64,000 bases of DNA, taken from the NCBI GenBank assembly GCA_021775415.1, contig JAJFHV010000021.1, positions 1 through 64,000 on the forward strand. The letters are read 5' to 3'. Numbering within the stretch: position 1 is the stretch's first letter; every line of letters begins with the position of its first letter. Shown here in pieces: positions 10,217 to 18,947 of this stretch. The DNA comes from Hyphomicrobiales bacterium (GTDB lineage Bacteria; Pseudomonadota; Alphaproteobacteria; Rhizobiales; Rhizobiaceae). Under the pieces are notes generated by a model. That model saw only the letters and a program-made list of their open reading frames with translations, searched no databases and was not told the DNA's origin. Both the position numbers and the translations under genes were made by a program.

Positions 10217-11194
10217 ATGACAGGCAAACGTAATTTCAGCCATCCATCTTGGATGTTGCCAGAAAATCAGGCGACACCAGAAAGCGTTTTTTTTAACCGA
10301 CGCTCCCTGATCAAGGCGATGGGTGTTGGGAGTCTGGCGGCGGGCTCAAACATATTTGGCGCGCTGGGCACGGCGCAGGCTGCGGAAGATCCAAGTGCAG
10401 GTTTGTATCCGGTTGCCCGTAATGAAAATTACACAATAGAACGTGATATCACGCCGGAAGAACTCAATACGACTTACAACAATTTCTATGAGTTTGGATC
10501 ACACAAGCAAATATCCGGTGCAGCGCAGGCGTTGAATATCAGACCCTGGGAAATCGAGATTGATGGTGAGGTTGAAAAACCGTTCACAATTGGCATTGAT
10601 GATTTGCTCAAAAAGATGCCACTCGAGGAACGACTTTATCGGCACCGTTGTGTGGAGCGCTGGTCGATGACTGTACCCTGGTCCGGTTTTGCGTTGTCCA
10701 AACTGGTTGAGCTGGCCAAACCAACATCCAGTGCCAAGTATTTGAGATTTGAAACCTTTCAGGATTCAGCAATTGCGACAGGCCAGAAACAGTTCTGGTA
10801 TCCATGGCCCTATATTGAGGGGGTAACAATGGAGGAAGCGGTCAATGATGTCTCATTCATGGTGAGCGGTGCTTACGGCAAACCGGTTGCAAAACAGATG
10901 GGTGCGCCACTGCGGTTGGCATTACCCTGGAAATTCGGATTTAAATCAATCAAATCGATTGTGAAGATCAGCTTCACCAAGCAACGCCCGGTAAGTTTTT
11001 GGGAAACACTGCTGGGGAGCGAGTATGGCTTTTGGGCCAATGTTAACCCGGAAGTGCCTCATCCTCGCTGGAGTCAGGTAAATGAACAGGTGCTTGGAAC
11101 CGATGAGGTTGTTCCGACGCAACTGTTCAACGGATATGGAGAACTGGTTGCGCATCTTTATGATGGAATGGAAGGTCAGGAACTTTATCGCTGA
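10217..11194 (+). CDS. msrP: Protein-methionine-sulfoxide reductase catalytic subunit MsrP (YedY)
   Basis: 325 residues from ATG 10217, which has AAGGAAA upstream; the frame could be opened earlier at GTG 10166 but without support. A Tat signal with twin arginines (NRRSLIKAMGVGSLAAG) is followed by the sulfite-oxidase-type molybdopterin domain. The Mo-ligating cysteine is C145 in YRHRCVERWSM. MsrP repairs oxidised methionines in periplasmic proteins, taking electrons from the heme membrane protein MsrQ. msrQ usually follows directly, but here the next gene is on the other strand and no MsrQ-like protein occurs in the window. Oxidative-stress repair fits the nearby trxB and lsrB. Confidence 0.93.
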   Translation: MTGKRNFSHPSWMLPENQATPESVFFNRRSLIKAMGVGSLAAGSNIFGALGTAQAAEDPSAGLYPVARNENYTIERDITPEELNTTYNNFYEFGSHKQISGAAQALNIRPWEIEIDGEVEKPFTIGIDDLLKKMPLEERLYRHRCVERWSMTVPWSGFALSKLVELAKPTSSAKYLRFETFQDSAIATGQKQFWYPWPYIEGVTMEEAVNDVSFMVSGAYGKPVAKQMGAPLRLALPWKFGFKSIKSIVKISFTKQRPVSFWETLLGSEYGFWANVNPEVPHPRWSQVNEQVLGTDEVVPTQLFNGYGELVAHLYDGMEGQELYR

Positions 11195-11199
11195 CCACA

Positions 11200-11226
11200 A
11201 AAAAGGGCCGGGCACCAAGCCCGGCC
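11200..11226 (-). terminator. Intrinsic terminator reading on the minus strand
   Basis: GGCCGGGC (11206-11213) and GCCCGGCC (11219-11226) form a GC-rich 8-bp stem with a 5-base loop. The six A residues before it on the plus strand are a T-tract after the hairpin on the minus strand, so it terminates leftward transcription. The nearest leftward gene stops 212 bases upstream. On the plus strand it could still act weakly after msrP. Confidence 0.7.
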
Positions 11227-11330
11227 AGTCGAAAAGAAGGTGATTAAAACTAAACCTTCAAGAGGGTAACTGTTGGTTCTTCGTTCATGTCGGGAGGAGA
11301 AAAACAGAACGAATCACCCAACACATTCAT
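11200..11330 (-). ncRNA. Candidate small RNA with anti-Shine-Dalgarno motif (speculative)
   Basis: On the minus strand CTCCTCCC (complement of 11292-11299) precedes the strong terminator by about 65 bases with no gene between. Alphaproteobacterial trans-acting RNAs often expose such C/U-rich anti-ribosome-binding-site loops. The 5' end given is a guess; no convincing promoter was found. It could equally be the 3' untranslated region of the cyclodeaminase-like gene. Confidence 0.2.
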
Positions 11331-11437
11331 CGTTGTTGATAACGGGTTGCAAGGCAATAACCCCGGGACTCCGGTTGTGAAAAAAAATGTATATCGGGTG
11401 CTAATGGTTAATTTTTATGATGTGCGTTGCTAAAATG

Positions 11438-12388
11438 TCACAGTTTTGCCTCAATTACGGAGTCGAAAATCATTGATGAGGTCATCAAATCAAGATGAGC
11501 GCCTCCGCCATTCTTGAATACAGTAATGGCATTTTCGCCACTTCTGCCCACATTTTCGGTACAAAGATCATATAAATCGCCGCGAATATCACCAAGTTCA
11601 ATTGCGCCTGAACGCAGGGGAATTTCGATTTCACCAATGTGGCCAATGGTGGTGTCGCGCGAATCCACGAACAGTTCGGATCTCTGCAACAGTGCATCAT
11701 CCGCCTCGCGCATGTCAGCCCGATAGGCGCCAATCAAGTCAACATGCGTGCCGGGTTTGACCCACTCGCCCATAAGAACAGGTTCGGTGCTCATCGTGGC
11801 GCTGGTGACAATATCTGCTTCGCCAACCGCGCGCTCCAAATCATCTGCAATCGTGATTTCACCGAAGCGGCCATTGAGGGATTTAACGAGTGCATCTGCG
11901 CGATCACGGGTCCGGTTCCAGATGGTGAACTTCTCAATTGATGGAAATACCTCATGATAGGCTTCCAGAATGGTTGGAGCGACGGTACCTGCTCCAACCA
12001 TCAAGTGGGATTTTGGATTTTCGCGAGCGAGCAATCTTGCACCCAATACTGAATCCCCAGCAGTTTTCCACTTGGTGACCAGCACCCCATCGAGCACAGC
12101 CTTCACCCGGCCATCGGCTGGATCAAATAACAGAACGCCACCATGAATGGATGGGAGGGGCGGCGAACGTGAAACATTTTTTGGGAAGACACTCATGGAT
12201 TTAAGTGCCATGCCGAGGTTTGGAATCCATGCGCCACGGTTCAGCAGCGCATTGCCACTCTCTCGTAATAACAGATCGCCGACCGATGCCTTTGGCAGTT
12301 GATGTCCGGCTGCAAGCGCATCTGCAACTCCAGTCCAGGTGAGCAGGTGATCTGCATCGTCCCAGGAAATTTGCAGCATGGATGACAT
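11438..12388 (-). CDS. Ornithine cyclodeaminase/mu-crystallin family protein
   Basis: 316 residues with the family's NAD(P)-binding Rossmann core (HLMVGAGTVAPTILEAYHEV near 129-148) and the segments GGVLLFDPADG, DGVLVTKWKTA and DIVTSATMSTEP. The family includes ornithine cyclodeaminase, alanine dehydrogenase, ketimine reductases and lysine or arginine cyclodeaminases, so the substrate is open. The start ATG 12388 has AGGAC about eight bases upstream. The gene lies 15 bases downstream of the lsrB stop on the same strand and may be co-transcribed with it. Confidence 0.87.
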   Translation of the reverse strand: MSSMLQISWDDADHLLTWTGVADALAAGHQLPKASVGDLLLRESGNALLNRGAWIPNLGMALKSMSVFPKNVSRSPPLPSIHGGVLLFDPADGRVKAVLDGVLVTKWKTAGDSVLGARLLARENPKSHLMVGAGTVAPTILEAYHEVFPSIEKFTIWNRTRDRADALVKSLNGRFGEITIADDLERAVGEADIVTSATMSTEPVLMGEWVKPGTHVDLIGAYRADMREADDALLQRSELFVDSRDTTIGHIGEIEIPLRSGAIELGDIRGDLYDLCTENVGRSGENAITVFKNGGGAHLDLMTSSMIFDSVIEAKL

Positions 12389-12403
12389 AAATAAGTCCTG
12401 TCC

Positions 12404-13294
12404 CTAATATTTCCAGTGCCGGGCTTTTGAGATCAAAAAGTCACGGAACACGCGGAGCTTGGCGGTTGAGCGCATTTCTTCCGGGTAACAGAAATAGGTA
12501 TCAAAATGTGGTGCCTCAACATCGGGTAAAAGCTGAACCAGCGCGTGGCGATCTTCCACAATGAAGTCTGGTAGTGCTGCGATACCAGCGCCCGACTCCG
12601 CCATGCGACGCAGTGCAATCAAATTGTTTACCTGAAAGACCGCTTCGCGCTTTTGCTTGTTTTTCAACCCTGCGACCAGCAACCAATTGATGTCTGCCAG
12701 ATAGGACGAGACATCGTCGCCATAGGCAATGACACGGTGGTTGTCGAGATCGTCAATGCTATCGGGTTGCCCATATTTATTGACGTAGTTTGGTGATGCA
12801 AAAATATGGAAATGCACCGTGAAGAGTTTACGCTGAATAAGTTCAGGTTGCAGGGGTTGACGCAAGCGGATGGCGCAATCAGCCTCACGGGTTTGAAGGT
12901 CCAGTTCGTCATCCGTAAGGATCAACTCCAGATGAACATCCGGGTATAGTTCGACGAATTCGTGCAGCCGCGATATCAACCACCCGCTACCCAAGCCGGC
13001 TGTAGTCGTAACTTTAAGTTGGCCCTCCGGACGCTCTTTTGAGTCGGTTAGTTTGTTTTTGACCGAGTCGAGCTTGAGAAGCACGTCATGGACAGTGGTA
13101 TAAAGGGTAGAACCCTGCTCGGTTAAAACGAGGCCGCGGGCATGACGGTGAAACAGTGGGACACTAAGATCAGCCTCCAATCCGCTAACCTGCCGCGAAA
13201 TTGCCGACTGGCTGAGGTTCAGCCGGTTGGCCGCATGGGTAAAGCTACCCGCCTCAGCGACCGCGTGAAAGGTGCGCAGTTTGTCCCAATCCAT
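12404..13294 (-). CDS. lsrB: LysR-family regulator, LsrB/VtlR type
   Basis: 296 residues from ATG 13294, which has GGAGGGG eight bases upstream; the extra seven residues of the longer frame are not needed. An N-terminal winged HTH (MDWDKLRTFHAVAEAGSF, SQSAISRQVSGLE) precedes a LysR substrate-binding domain. Position directly downstream of trxB and sequence character match LsrB of Sinorhizobium and Agrobacterium (VtlR of Brucella), redox-responsive regulators of stress, surface polysaccharide and small RNA genes. Cysteines in the effector domain (for example READCAIRLRQ and DTYFCYPEE) could serve redox sensing. The orthology claim rests on synteny and recall. Confidence 0.82.
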   Translation of the reverse strand: MDWDKLRTFHAVAEAGSFTHAANRLNLSQSAISRQVSGLEADLSVPLFHRHARGLVLTEQGSTLYTTVHDVLLKLDSVKNKLTDSKERPEGQLKVTTTAGLGSGWLISRLHEFVELYPDVHLELILTDDELDLQTREADCAIRLRQPLQPELIQRKLFTVHFHIFASPNYVNKYGQPDSIDDLDNHRVIAYGDDVSSYLADINWLLVAGLKNKQKREAVFQVNNLIALRRMAESGAGIAALPDFIVEDRHALVQLLPDVEAPHFDTYFCYPEEMRSTAKLRVFRDFLISKARHWKY

Positions 13295-13343
13295 TAAGTT
13301 TTCCCCTCCGGCCAATCACTTGGCAGATTGCCTCCTCCGGCAA

Positions 13344-14309
13344 TTACTCTGCAGCTTGGCTTACCGGCTCCATCTCCGCAATGTATTTTTCTGCCTCAAG
13401 GGCCGCCATGCATCCCATGCCGGCCGCTGTTACCGCTTGGCGGTAAATGTCGTCTGTGATGTCGCCAGCCGCAAATACACCCGGAATTTCCGTAGCGGTC
13501 GAGTCCGGAGCTGTCCACAAATAGCCGGATGATTTCTTTTTCAATTTACCTTCAAACAATTCTGTCTGCGGGGCGTGGCCAATCGCGATAAAGACACCAT
13601 CGGCTGAAATTTCAGATGTTTCACCAGTTATCCGGTTTTTGATCCGGGCGCCGGTAACAGCGGGTGGAATACTTTCTTTTCCGACAATCTCTTCCAGCTC
13701 ACTGTCCCAAATAATTTCAACGTTTTCTTTTTTGAACAATCGCTCCTGCAAAATGCGCTCGGCTCGCAATTCATCGCGGCGGTGCACCAAAGTGACTTTC
13801 GAAGCCAGGTTCGACAGGTAAAGCGATTCCTCAACTGCGGTGTTGCCGCCACCGATGACGATCACTTCTCTGCCACGATAGAAAAATCCGTCACAGGTAG
13901 CGCACGCGGAAACGCCAAATCCCATGAATTTGTCTTCTGAGGGAAGCCCAAGCCATTTCGCCTTGGCCCCGGTGCAAATCACCAGCGTATCGGCGGTGTA
14001 TATCTGGCCGGAATCGCTCGTCGCGCGAAACGGTGTCGCATCCAGATCGACTTCCATAATGTGGTCGTTGACAATGTTCGCGCCGACATTTTTTGCTTGA
14101 GCAAGCATTTGCTCCATCATCCACGGTCCCTGAACAGTTTCCGCGTAGCCTGGATAATTCTCGACATCTGTGGTGATCGTCAATTGTCCACCCGGTTCCG
14201 TACCTGTCACCAGTGTGGGTTCAAGCAGCGCTCGTGCGCCGTAAATCGCGGCAGTATAGCCGGCTGGCCCCGAGCCAATGATCAGCATTTTGGTGTGTTG
14301 TGGTTGCAT
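13344..14309 (-). CDS. trxB: Thioredoxin reductase
   Basis: 321 residues, standard length. The FAD site is IIGSGPAGYTAAIYGAR (10-26), the redox-active pair is C136-A-T-C139, the NADPH Rossmann motif is VIGGGNTAVEES, and the C-terminal FAD motif is GVFAAGDITDD. It reduces thioredoxin with NADPH in the cytoplasm. ATG 14309 (MQPQHTKML) fits family N-termini better than the upstream TTG at 14327. lsrB follows about 50 bases downstream on the same strand, an order conserved in Hyphomicrobiales. Divergent from benE. Confidence 0.97.
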   Translation of the reverse strand: MQPQHTKMLIIGSGPAGYTAAIYGARALLEPTLVTGTEPGGQLTITTDVENYPGYAETVQGPWMMEQMLAQAKNVGANIVNDHIMEVDLDATPFRATSDSGQIYTADTLVICTGAKAKWLGLPSEDKFMGFGVSACATCDGFFYRGREVIVIGGGNTAVEESLYLSNLASKVTLVHRRDELRAERILQERLFKKENVEIIWDSELEEIVGKESIPPAVTGARIKNRITGETSEISADGVFIAIGHAPQTELFEGKLKKKSSGYLWTAPDSTATEIPGVFAAGDITDDIYRQAVTAAGMGCMAALEAEKYIAEMEPVSQAAE

Positions 14310-14463
14310 TAGAATACAAGGCCTCAAGAACTTCGTTACCCATCAAATAGCAATTGCCACCTGCCGATTACAAGGGCAGTCGTCAAACCACCAACAGGTT
14401 TGACATGGGAAACTGGATGTAATGATGTGCGACCAGTGGGATTTACCTGAATCGGAGAAGTAA

Positions 14464-15660
14464 ATGTTCCGTGATCTATCCAGCCAGGCAGCTGTTATGG
14501 GTCTGCTTGCCGCTTTTGCCGGGTTTGCTGGATCGTTTGCTGTCGTGTTGCAGGGACTGACAGCGGTTGGCGCGAGCGAGGCGCAGGCCGCATCCGGATT
14601 GACTGCTGCTGCGGTGGCGATGGGACTATCCGGCATTTTGCTCAGTGCACATTCAAAAATGCCGGTATCAGCGGCATGGTCCACGCCAGGTGCTGCACTG
14701 CTGGTTACCACAGGTGCAGTTCAAGGCGGGTTTCCGGTAGCTGTTGGGGCGTTCATTGTTTGTGCGATTGGTATTATTGCAGCGGGCCTATGGCGACCGC
14801 TTGGACGGGCCATTGCCTCGATACCGGCCCCGCTTGCCAACGCCATGCTTGCGGGCATTTTGATAACGCTATGCTTTGCGCCGTTCAAGGCAATTGCCTT
14901 TGACCCGCTTCTCGGCCTGCCAATCCTGATTGCATGGATTGTGGTCGCAGCCTTCAACCGGCTTATGGCAGTTCCTGCAGCACTGGTTGCTTTTGCCGGG
15001 GTAGTGATGTTCGGCGTTGATGTTCCAGCTGAAAAACTCGCTGCGCTTTCCACCACGCCAATTTTGCAGATTGAATGGGTAACGCCACAATTTACGCTTG
15101 CAGGGCTCATCAACATTGCAATTCCGTTGTTTATTGTGACGATGGCTTCGCAGAATATTCCGGGTATTGCGGTTATCAAAAGCAATGGCTATGAGCCAAA
15201 ACCGGGGCAGTGGTTTTCCGTCACTGGTGTGTTTTCGCTGCTTGGTGCACCATTTGGCAGCCATGCAGTCAATCTTGCAGCGATTACCGCCGCAATGTGT
15301 GCGGGTGAGGATGCCCATCCCGACAAGGATAAGCGCTACTGGGCAGGCATCATTTCCGGCGTGGGTTATGTGGTGTTTGGCTTGTTTGCAGGCATTATCA
15401 CCACTCTGGTTAGCCTTGCGCCTACGATCCTTATTCTGGCAGTTGCTGGTCTTGCACTGATTGGAGCGTTTTCCAAAGCTGCAGTAGATGCATTTGAGAA
15501 CCCGAGCACGCGTGAAGCGGCGGCAGTTACGTTCTTGATATCAGCGTCGGGCATCAGCGTGCTTGGGGTTTCCGGTGCATTTTGGGGGTTGATTGCTGGC
15601 GGTTTGATCATGCTAATGAAGAAGTATCTTGGCAAACGGGCCACCGGATTTCTCAAATAA
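14464..15660 (+). CDS. benE: BenE-family benzoate/H+ symporter
   Basis: 398 residues with about 12 membrane segments. The N-terminal region (GLLAAFAGFAGSFAVVLQGL), the AAWSTPGAALL segment and GAPFGSHAVNLAAITAAMCAG are typical of the BenE benzoate transporter family. It probably imports benzoate or a related aromatic acid with protons. The amine oxidase gene begins 14 bases after the stop, so the two are likely one operon; benzoate or phenylacetate-like products of aromatic amine oxidation would make a coherent module, but no ring-cleavage genes are present here. Confidence 0.9.
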   Translation: MFRDLSSQAAVMGLLAAFAGFAGSFAVVLQGLTAVGASEAQAASGLTAAAVAMGLSGILLSAHSKMPVSAAWSTPGAALLVTTGAVQGGFPVAVGAFIVCAIGIIAAGLWRPLGRAIASIPAPLANAMLAGILITLCFAPFKAIAFDPLLGLPILIAWIVVAAFNRLMAVPAALVAFAGVVMFGVDVPAEKLAALSTTPILQIEWVTPQFTLAGLINIAIPLFIVTMASQNIPGIAVIKSNGYEPKPGQWFSVTGVFSLLGAPFGSHAVNLAAITAAMCAGEDAHPDKDKRYWAGIISGVGYVVFGLFAGIITTLVSLAPTILILAVAGLALIGAFSKAAVDAFENPSTREAAAVTFLISASGISVLGVSGAFWGLIAGGLIMLMKKYLGKRATGFLK

Positions 15661-15674
15661 AGAACAAATAAATC

Positions 15675-17543
15675 ATGCCACACCCACTAGATCCCCTTAC
15701 CAAAAACGAAGTTGCAGCGGCTGTTGAAATTATCAGGCGCGATGCGGGCTTGGATAAATCCGCGTGGTTTGAAACCATAACGCTTGATGAACCCGGCAAA
15801 GCAGAGCTGGCATCCGGTAAGACGCTTCCACGTCAAGCCTATGTCTGCTGCTACGAACCCTCGAGCAATCGGACCCTTCGTGGCATTGCCAATATTGAGA
15901 CGGGTGCTCTGGAGAGCTGGGAGCATGTCGAAGGTGTGCAGGCGCGTATTGTCCCGAATGAGTCTGTCGCAGGAGGCAATGTTGTAAAAGCAGACAAGCG
16001 GTTTTTGGAGGCTTGTGCCAAACGTGGGGTCACCGATATGGACCTGGTGTTGGTAGAACCCTGGGCAGCCGGCAATTTCGATATCGAGGAAGAACAAGGG
16101 GAGCGCCTTGCTTACTGCCATTGCTGGGTTTCAAATGATGCCGGTGATAATCGCTATGGACGACCAATAGCCAATCTGCACCCGGTCGTTGACTTGCAGC
16201 GTATGGAGGTCATCCGGATTGATGATTTTGGAGTGGTGCCGCTGCCACCGGATACCAATTCGATCCGTCAAAGCGAGAACCTTCGGGATGATATCAAGCC
16301 CCTGGAGATTATCCAGCCTGATGGGCCAAGTTTCACTGTAGATGGCTATGGCGTTGAGTGGCAACGCTGGAAAATACGTGTTGGTTATAGCCTGCGAGAG
16401 GGGCTGGTGCTGCACAATATCGCCTATCAGGATGGGGATCGGGTGCGCCCGATTATGCATCGTGCGTCCATGGCAGAAATGGTGGTGCCCTATGGACACC
16501 CCGGGGGCGGGAACTTTCGCCGCAATGCTTTTGACACGGGCGAATACGGGATTGGCAATGCGCTCGACTCGCTGAAGCTGGGTTGTGACTGTCTGGGTCA
16601 TATTCATTATTTCGATGTCTGCTCGCATGACTGGAACGGGAACCCGAAAGAAATCAAAAATGCAGTCTGTATGCATGAGGAGGATTTCGGGCTGTTGTGG
16701 AAGCACACAGATACCCACTCAGGCAATATGCGTGCTGTGCGCTCCCGCCGATTGGTGATTTCGGCATTGTGCACAATCGGCAACTACGTCTACGGGTTCT
16801 TCTGGTATTTTTACCAGGATGGCACCATCGGGGTTGAAATAAAGGCGACCGGTATTCCGTTCCCTTCCGCAATCGCACTTGGTGAAAAACCAAAATATGG
16901 TGCGCTAATTGCACCGGGCGTTGAGGCGCACGTACACCAGCACACATTCAGTTTCCGTTTTGACATGTGCGTGGATGGTAACAGGAATTCCGTCCGTGAG
17001 GTTGAGTTTGAAGCACCGCCGATTGGTCCGGACAATCCCAACGGTAATGCGGTACGCATCGTTGATCGTGAATTGAAAAGCGAGCTTGAAGCACAGCGCG
17101 AAATGAATATGGCGAGCTCGCGCTACTGGAAGGTGACTAACCCGAACGAACAAAATGCGTTGGGCAATTCGACTGCCTACAAACTTGTACCGGGTGCCAA
17201 TGCGCTACCACTGCTCAATCCCCAATCCAGTGTCGGTAAGCGATCTGCTTTCATGTACAAGCATTTTTGGGCAACCGCTTATGCTGATGATGAGCTTTTT
17301 CCGGCCGGATGGTACCCAAACCAGAGTGGCCCGGGGGAGGGATTGCCAAAGTGGACCAAGGCGGACCGGTCCCTTGAGAATGCAGATGTGGTTACCTGGT
17401 ACACGCTCGGTTTCAATCATTTGCCAAGGCCTGAGGACTGGCCGGTGCAGCCTGTGGTTTACGCCAGTTTTCACTGGATGCCGGATGGATTTTTTGATGA
17501 AAATCCCGCTCTGGATGTGCCGCCAAACAAGCCGCAAACGTAG
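15675..17543 (+). CDS. Copper-containing primary amine oxidase with variant cofactor motif
   Basis: 622 residues, the usual length of a cytosolic-type bacterial copper amine oxidase; no signal peptide. Copper ligands are H421 and H423 (VHQHTF) and H582 (FNHLPRPEDW); the catalytic base is D287 (FDTGEYGIG). Topaquinone forms from Y371 in TIGNYVYG. The family consensus after that tyrosine is Asp or Glu (NYD/NYE), but here it is Val372, read directly from the DNA. The rest of the active site is intact, so the enzyme should still deaminate primary amines to aldehydes, NH3 and H2O2, possibly with altered cofactor formation or specificity. In probable operon with benE. Confidence 0.93.
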   Translation: MPHPLDPLTKNEVAAAVEIIRRDAGLDKSAWFETITLDEPGKAELASGKTLPRQAYVCCYEPSSNRTLRGIANIETGALESWEHVEGVQARIVPNESVAGGNVVKADKRFLEACAKRGVTDMDLVLVEPWAAGNFDIEEEQGERLAYCHCWVSNDAGDNRYGRPIANLHPVVDLQRMEVIRIDDFGVVPLPPDTNSIRQSENLRDDIKPLEIIQPDGPSFTVDGYGVEWQRWKIRVGYSLREGLVLHNIAYQDGDRVRPIMHRASMAEMVVPYGHPGGGNFRRNAFDTGEYGIGNALDSLKLGCDCLGHIHYFDVCSHDWNGNPKEIKNAVCMHEEDFGLLWKHTDTHSGNMRAVRSRRLVISALCTIGNYVYGFFWYFYQDGTIGVEIKATGIPFPSAIALGEKPKYGALIAPGVEAHVHQHTFSFRFDMCVDGNRNSVREVEFEAPPIGPDNPNGNAVRIVDRELKSELEAQREMNMASSRYWKVTNPNEQNALGNSTAYKLVPGANALPLLNPQSSVGKRSAFMYKHFWATAYADDELFPAGWYPNQSGPGEGLPKWTKADRSLENADVVTWYTLGFNHLPRPEDWPVQPVVYASFHWMPDGFFDENPALDVPPNKPQT

Positions 17544-17647
17544 TACTATCTCCTGTCCTGAAATGGCCATCCATGTCGCAATTTGATGGAGCCATGTTTG
17601 CGCAATAGTGGCAATCTGAAAGCGTCAAATCAGTTTGAGATACGCAA

Positions 17648-18859
17648 ATGGTTGAGCGCCGCATTCCAGAATGGGTAAGGCACGCCCCGGCGCCGAGCAT
17701 ACGTGGATTTGCAGTTCTTGCAGGCATTGAAGCGGTCGCTCGCGGAATCCTGGTTTCCGTTTTTCCCCTGGTGATGTATCGGGCATTTCTTGATGCGGCG
17801 GTGGTGTCGCAGGTGTATTTCTTTATTGGAATTGCCTCGCTCATTTGCGGACTCATGGTGCCCTGGTTTACGCGCTACATTCCAAGACGCTGGATGTTCA
17901 CCATAGGTGCGCTGCTGTTTGTTTCAAGTACGGTGCTTGCCATGCTTGGAGGCCCCACGTTTACCGCCATGGCATTGCTTGCCAACACGATAGGTACAGT
18001 CACGGTGTTTGTCTGCTTCAACGCCTATGTACTCGACTATGTGGCAAAGGTTGAACTTGGCCGGTGCGAAACCCTGCGCATGTTCTACAGCGCGCTGGCG
18101 TGGTGTGCGGGGCCGGTATGTGGCGTGTGGTTGATGAGCATTTGGACGCCTGCACCATTCATCGTTTCTGCAATCGCGATGACTGCCTGTCTGGCGATGT
18201 TCTGGTCCTTGCGACTTGGTAATGGAAAACTGATTACAAAGGCCAAAGGTCCCGCACCCAATCCATTCGCGATTTTGCCCCGGTTTTTTGCTCAACCACG
18301 CCTGGTGGCGGGTTGGCTTTTTGCGGTCTGCCGTTCGTGTGGCTGGTGGGTCTATGTAGTTTATCTGCCGATCTATGCGGTTGAAAACGGCTTAAGTGAA
18401 CAGACTGGCGGGGTTGCACTGTCAATCACCAACGGGTTGTTGTTTTCTACGCCGTTGATGCTGCGCTGGATGCAAAGTCGTTCCGTGCGATATGCGGTCA
18501 GGACAGGATTTCTTTTGAGTGGAGTTGCCTTCATGGCTGCCACGCTTACCGCTGTGTTTCCCTGGCCGACGGTCTTTTTGCTGTTTGTCGGCTCCATCTT
18601 TTTGATTCTTCTAGATATATGCGGGGGATTGCCATTCCTGATGGCAGTCAAGCCATCGGAGCGTACCGAAATGTCAGCAATTTATTCCGGATATCGTGAT
18701 GTTTCAGGCATTCTCAGCCCGGGTGTCGCGTGGTTGGTGCTTCTGGTTGCTCCCCTTTCGGGCGTATTTGCAGCTGCCGGTGTGGGACTGTTAGTAGCCT
18801 GGGGTGTTGCCGGAAAGCTGCATCATCGATTGGGCGAGAACCGGATCAAACATGCCTGA
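17648..18859 (+). CDS. MFS transporter
   Basis: 403 residues with about 12 hydrophobic segments and a central basic loop (LGNGKLITKAKGPAPNPFAI near 198-217) splitting two six-helix halves. The cytoplasmic loop after helix 2 reads RYIPRRWMF, a loose form of the MFS motif A. The substrate is unknown. It starts about 105 bases after the amine oxidase on the same strand, so it may belong to the same amine or aromatic-acid module. A pair of cysteines and tryptophans (CRSCGWWVYVVYLP) in the second half is unusual but not diagnostic. Confidence 0.8.
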   Translation: MVERRIPEWVRHAPAPSIRGFAVLAGIEAVARGILVSVFPLVMYRAFLDAAVVSQVYFFIGIASLICGLMVPWFTRYIPRRWMFTIGALLFVSSTVLAMLGGPTFTAMALLANTIGTVTVFVCFNAYVLDYVAKVELGRCETLRMFYSALAWCAGPVCGVWLMSIWTPAPFIVSAIAMTACLAMFWSLRLGNGKLITKAKGPAPNPFAILPRFFAQPRLVAGWLFAVCRSCGWWVYVVYLPIYAVENGLSEQTGGVALSITNGLLFSTPLMLRWMQSRSVRYAVRTGFLLSGVAFMAATLTAVFPWPTVFLLFVGSIFLILLDICGGLPFLMAVKPSERTEMSAIYSGYRDVSGILSPGVAWLVLLVAPLSGVFAAAGVGLLVAWGVAGKLHHRLGENRIKHA

Positions 18860-18947
18860 TTTACAGTCTGCAAGGAGGGTATTTGCAACATTATGTGATT
18901 GATGTTAGGCACTGCCACAATTCAAATCTTCCCAAGTCTTTTCCGTC

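Noticed and set aside
11288-11434. Rightward 48-residue frame between msrP and the cyclodeaminase-like gene
   Set aside because: No ribosome-binding site before the ATG, unremarkable composition, and no recognised family.
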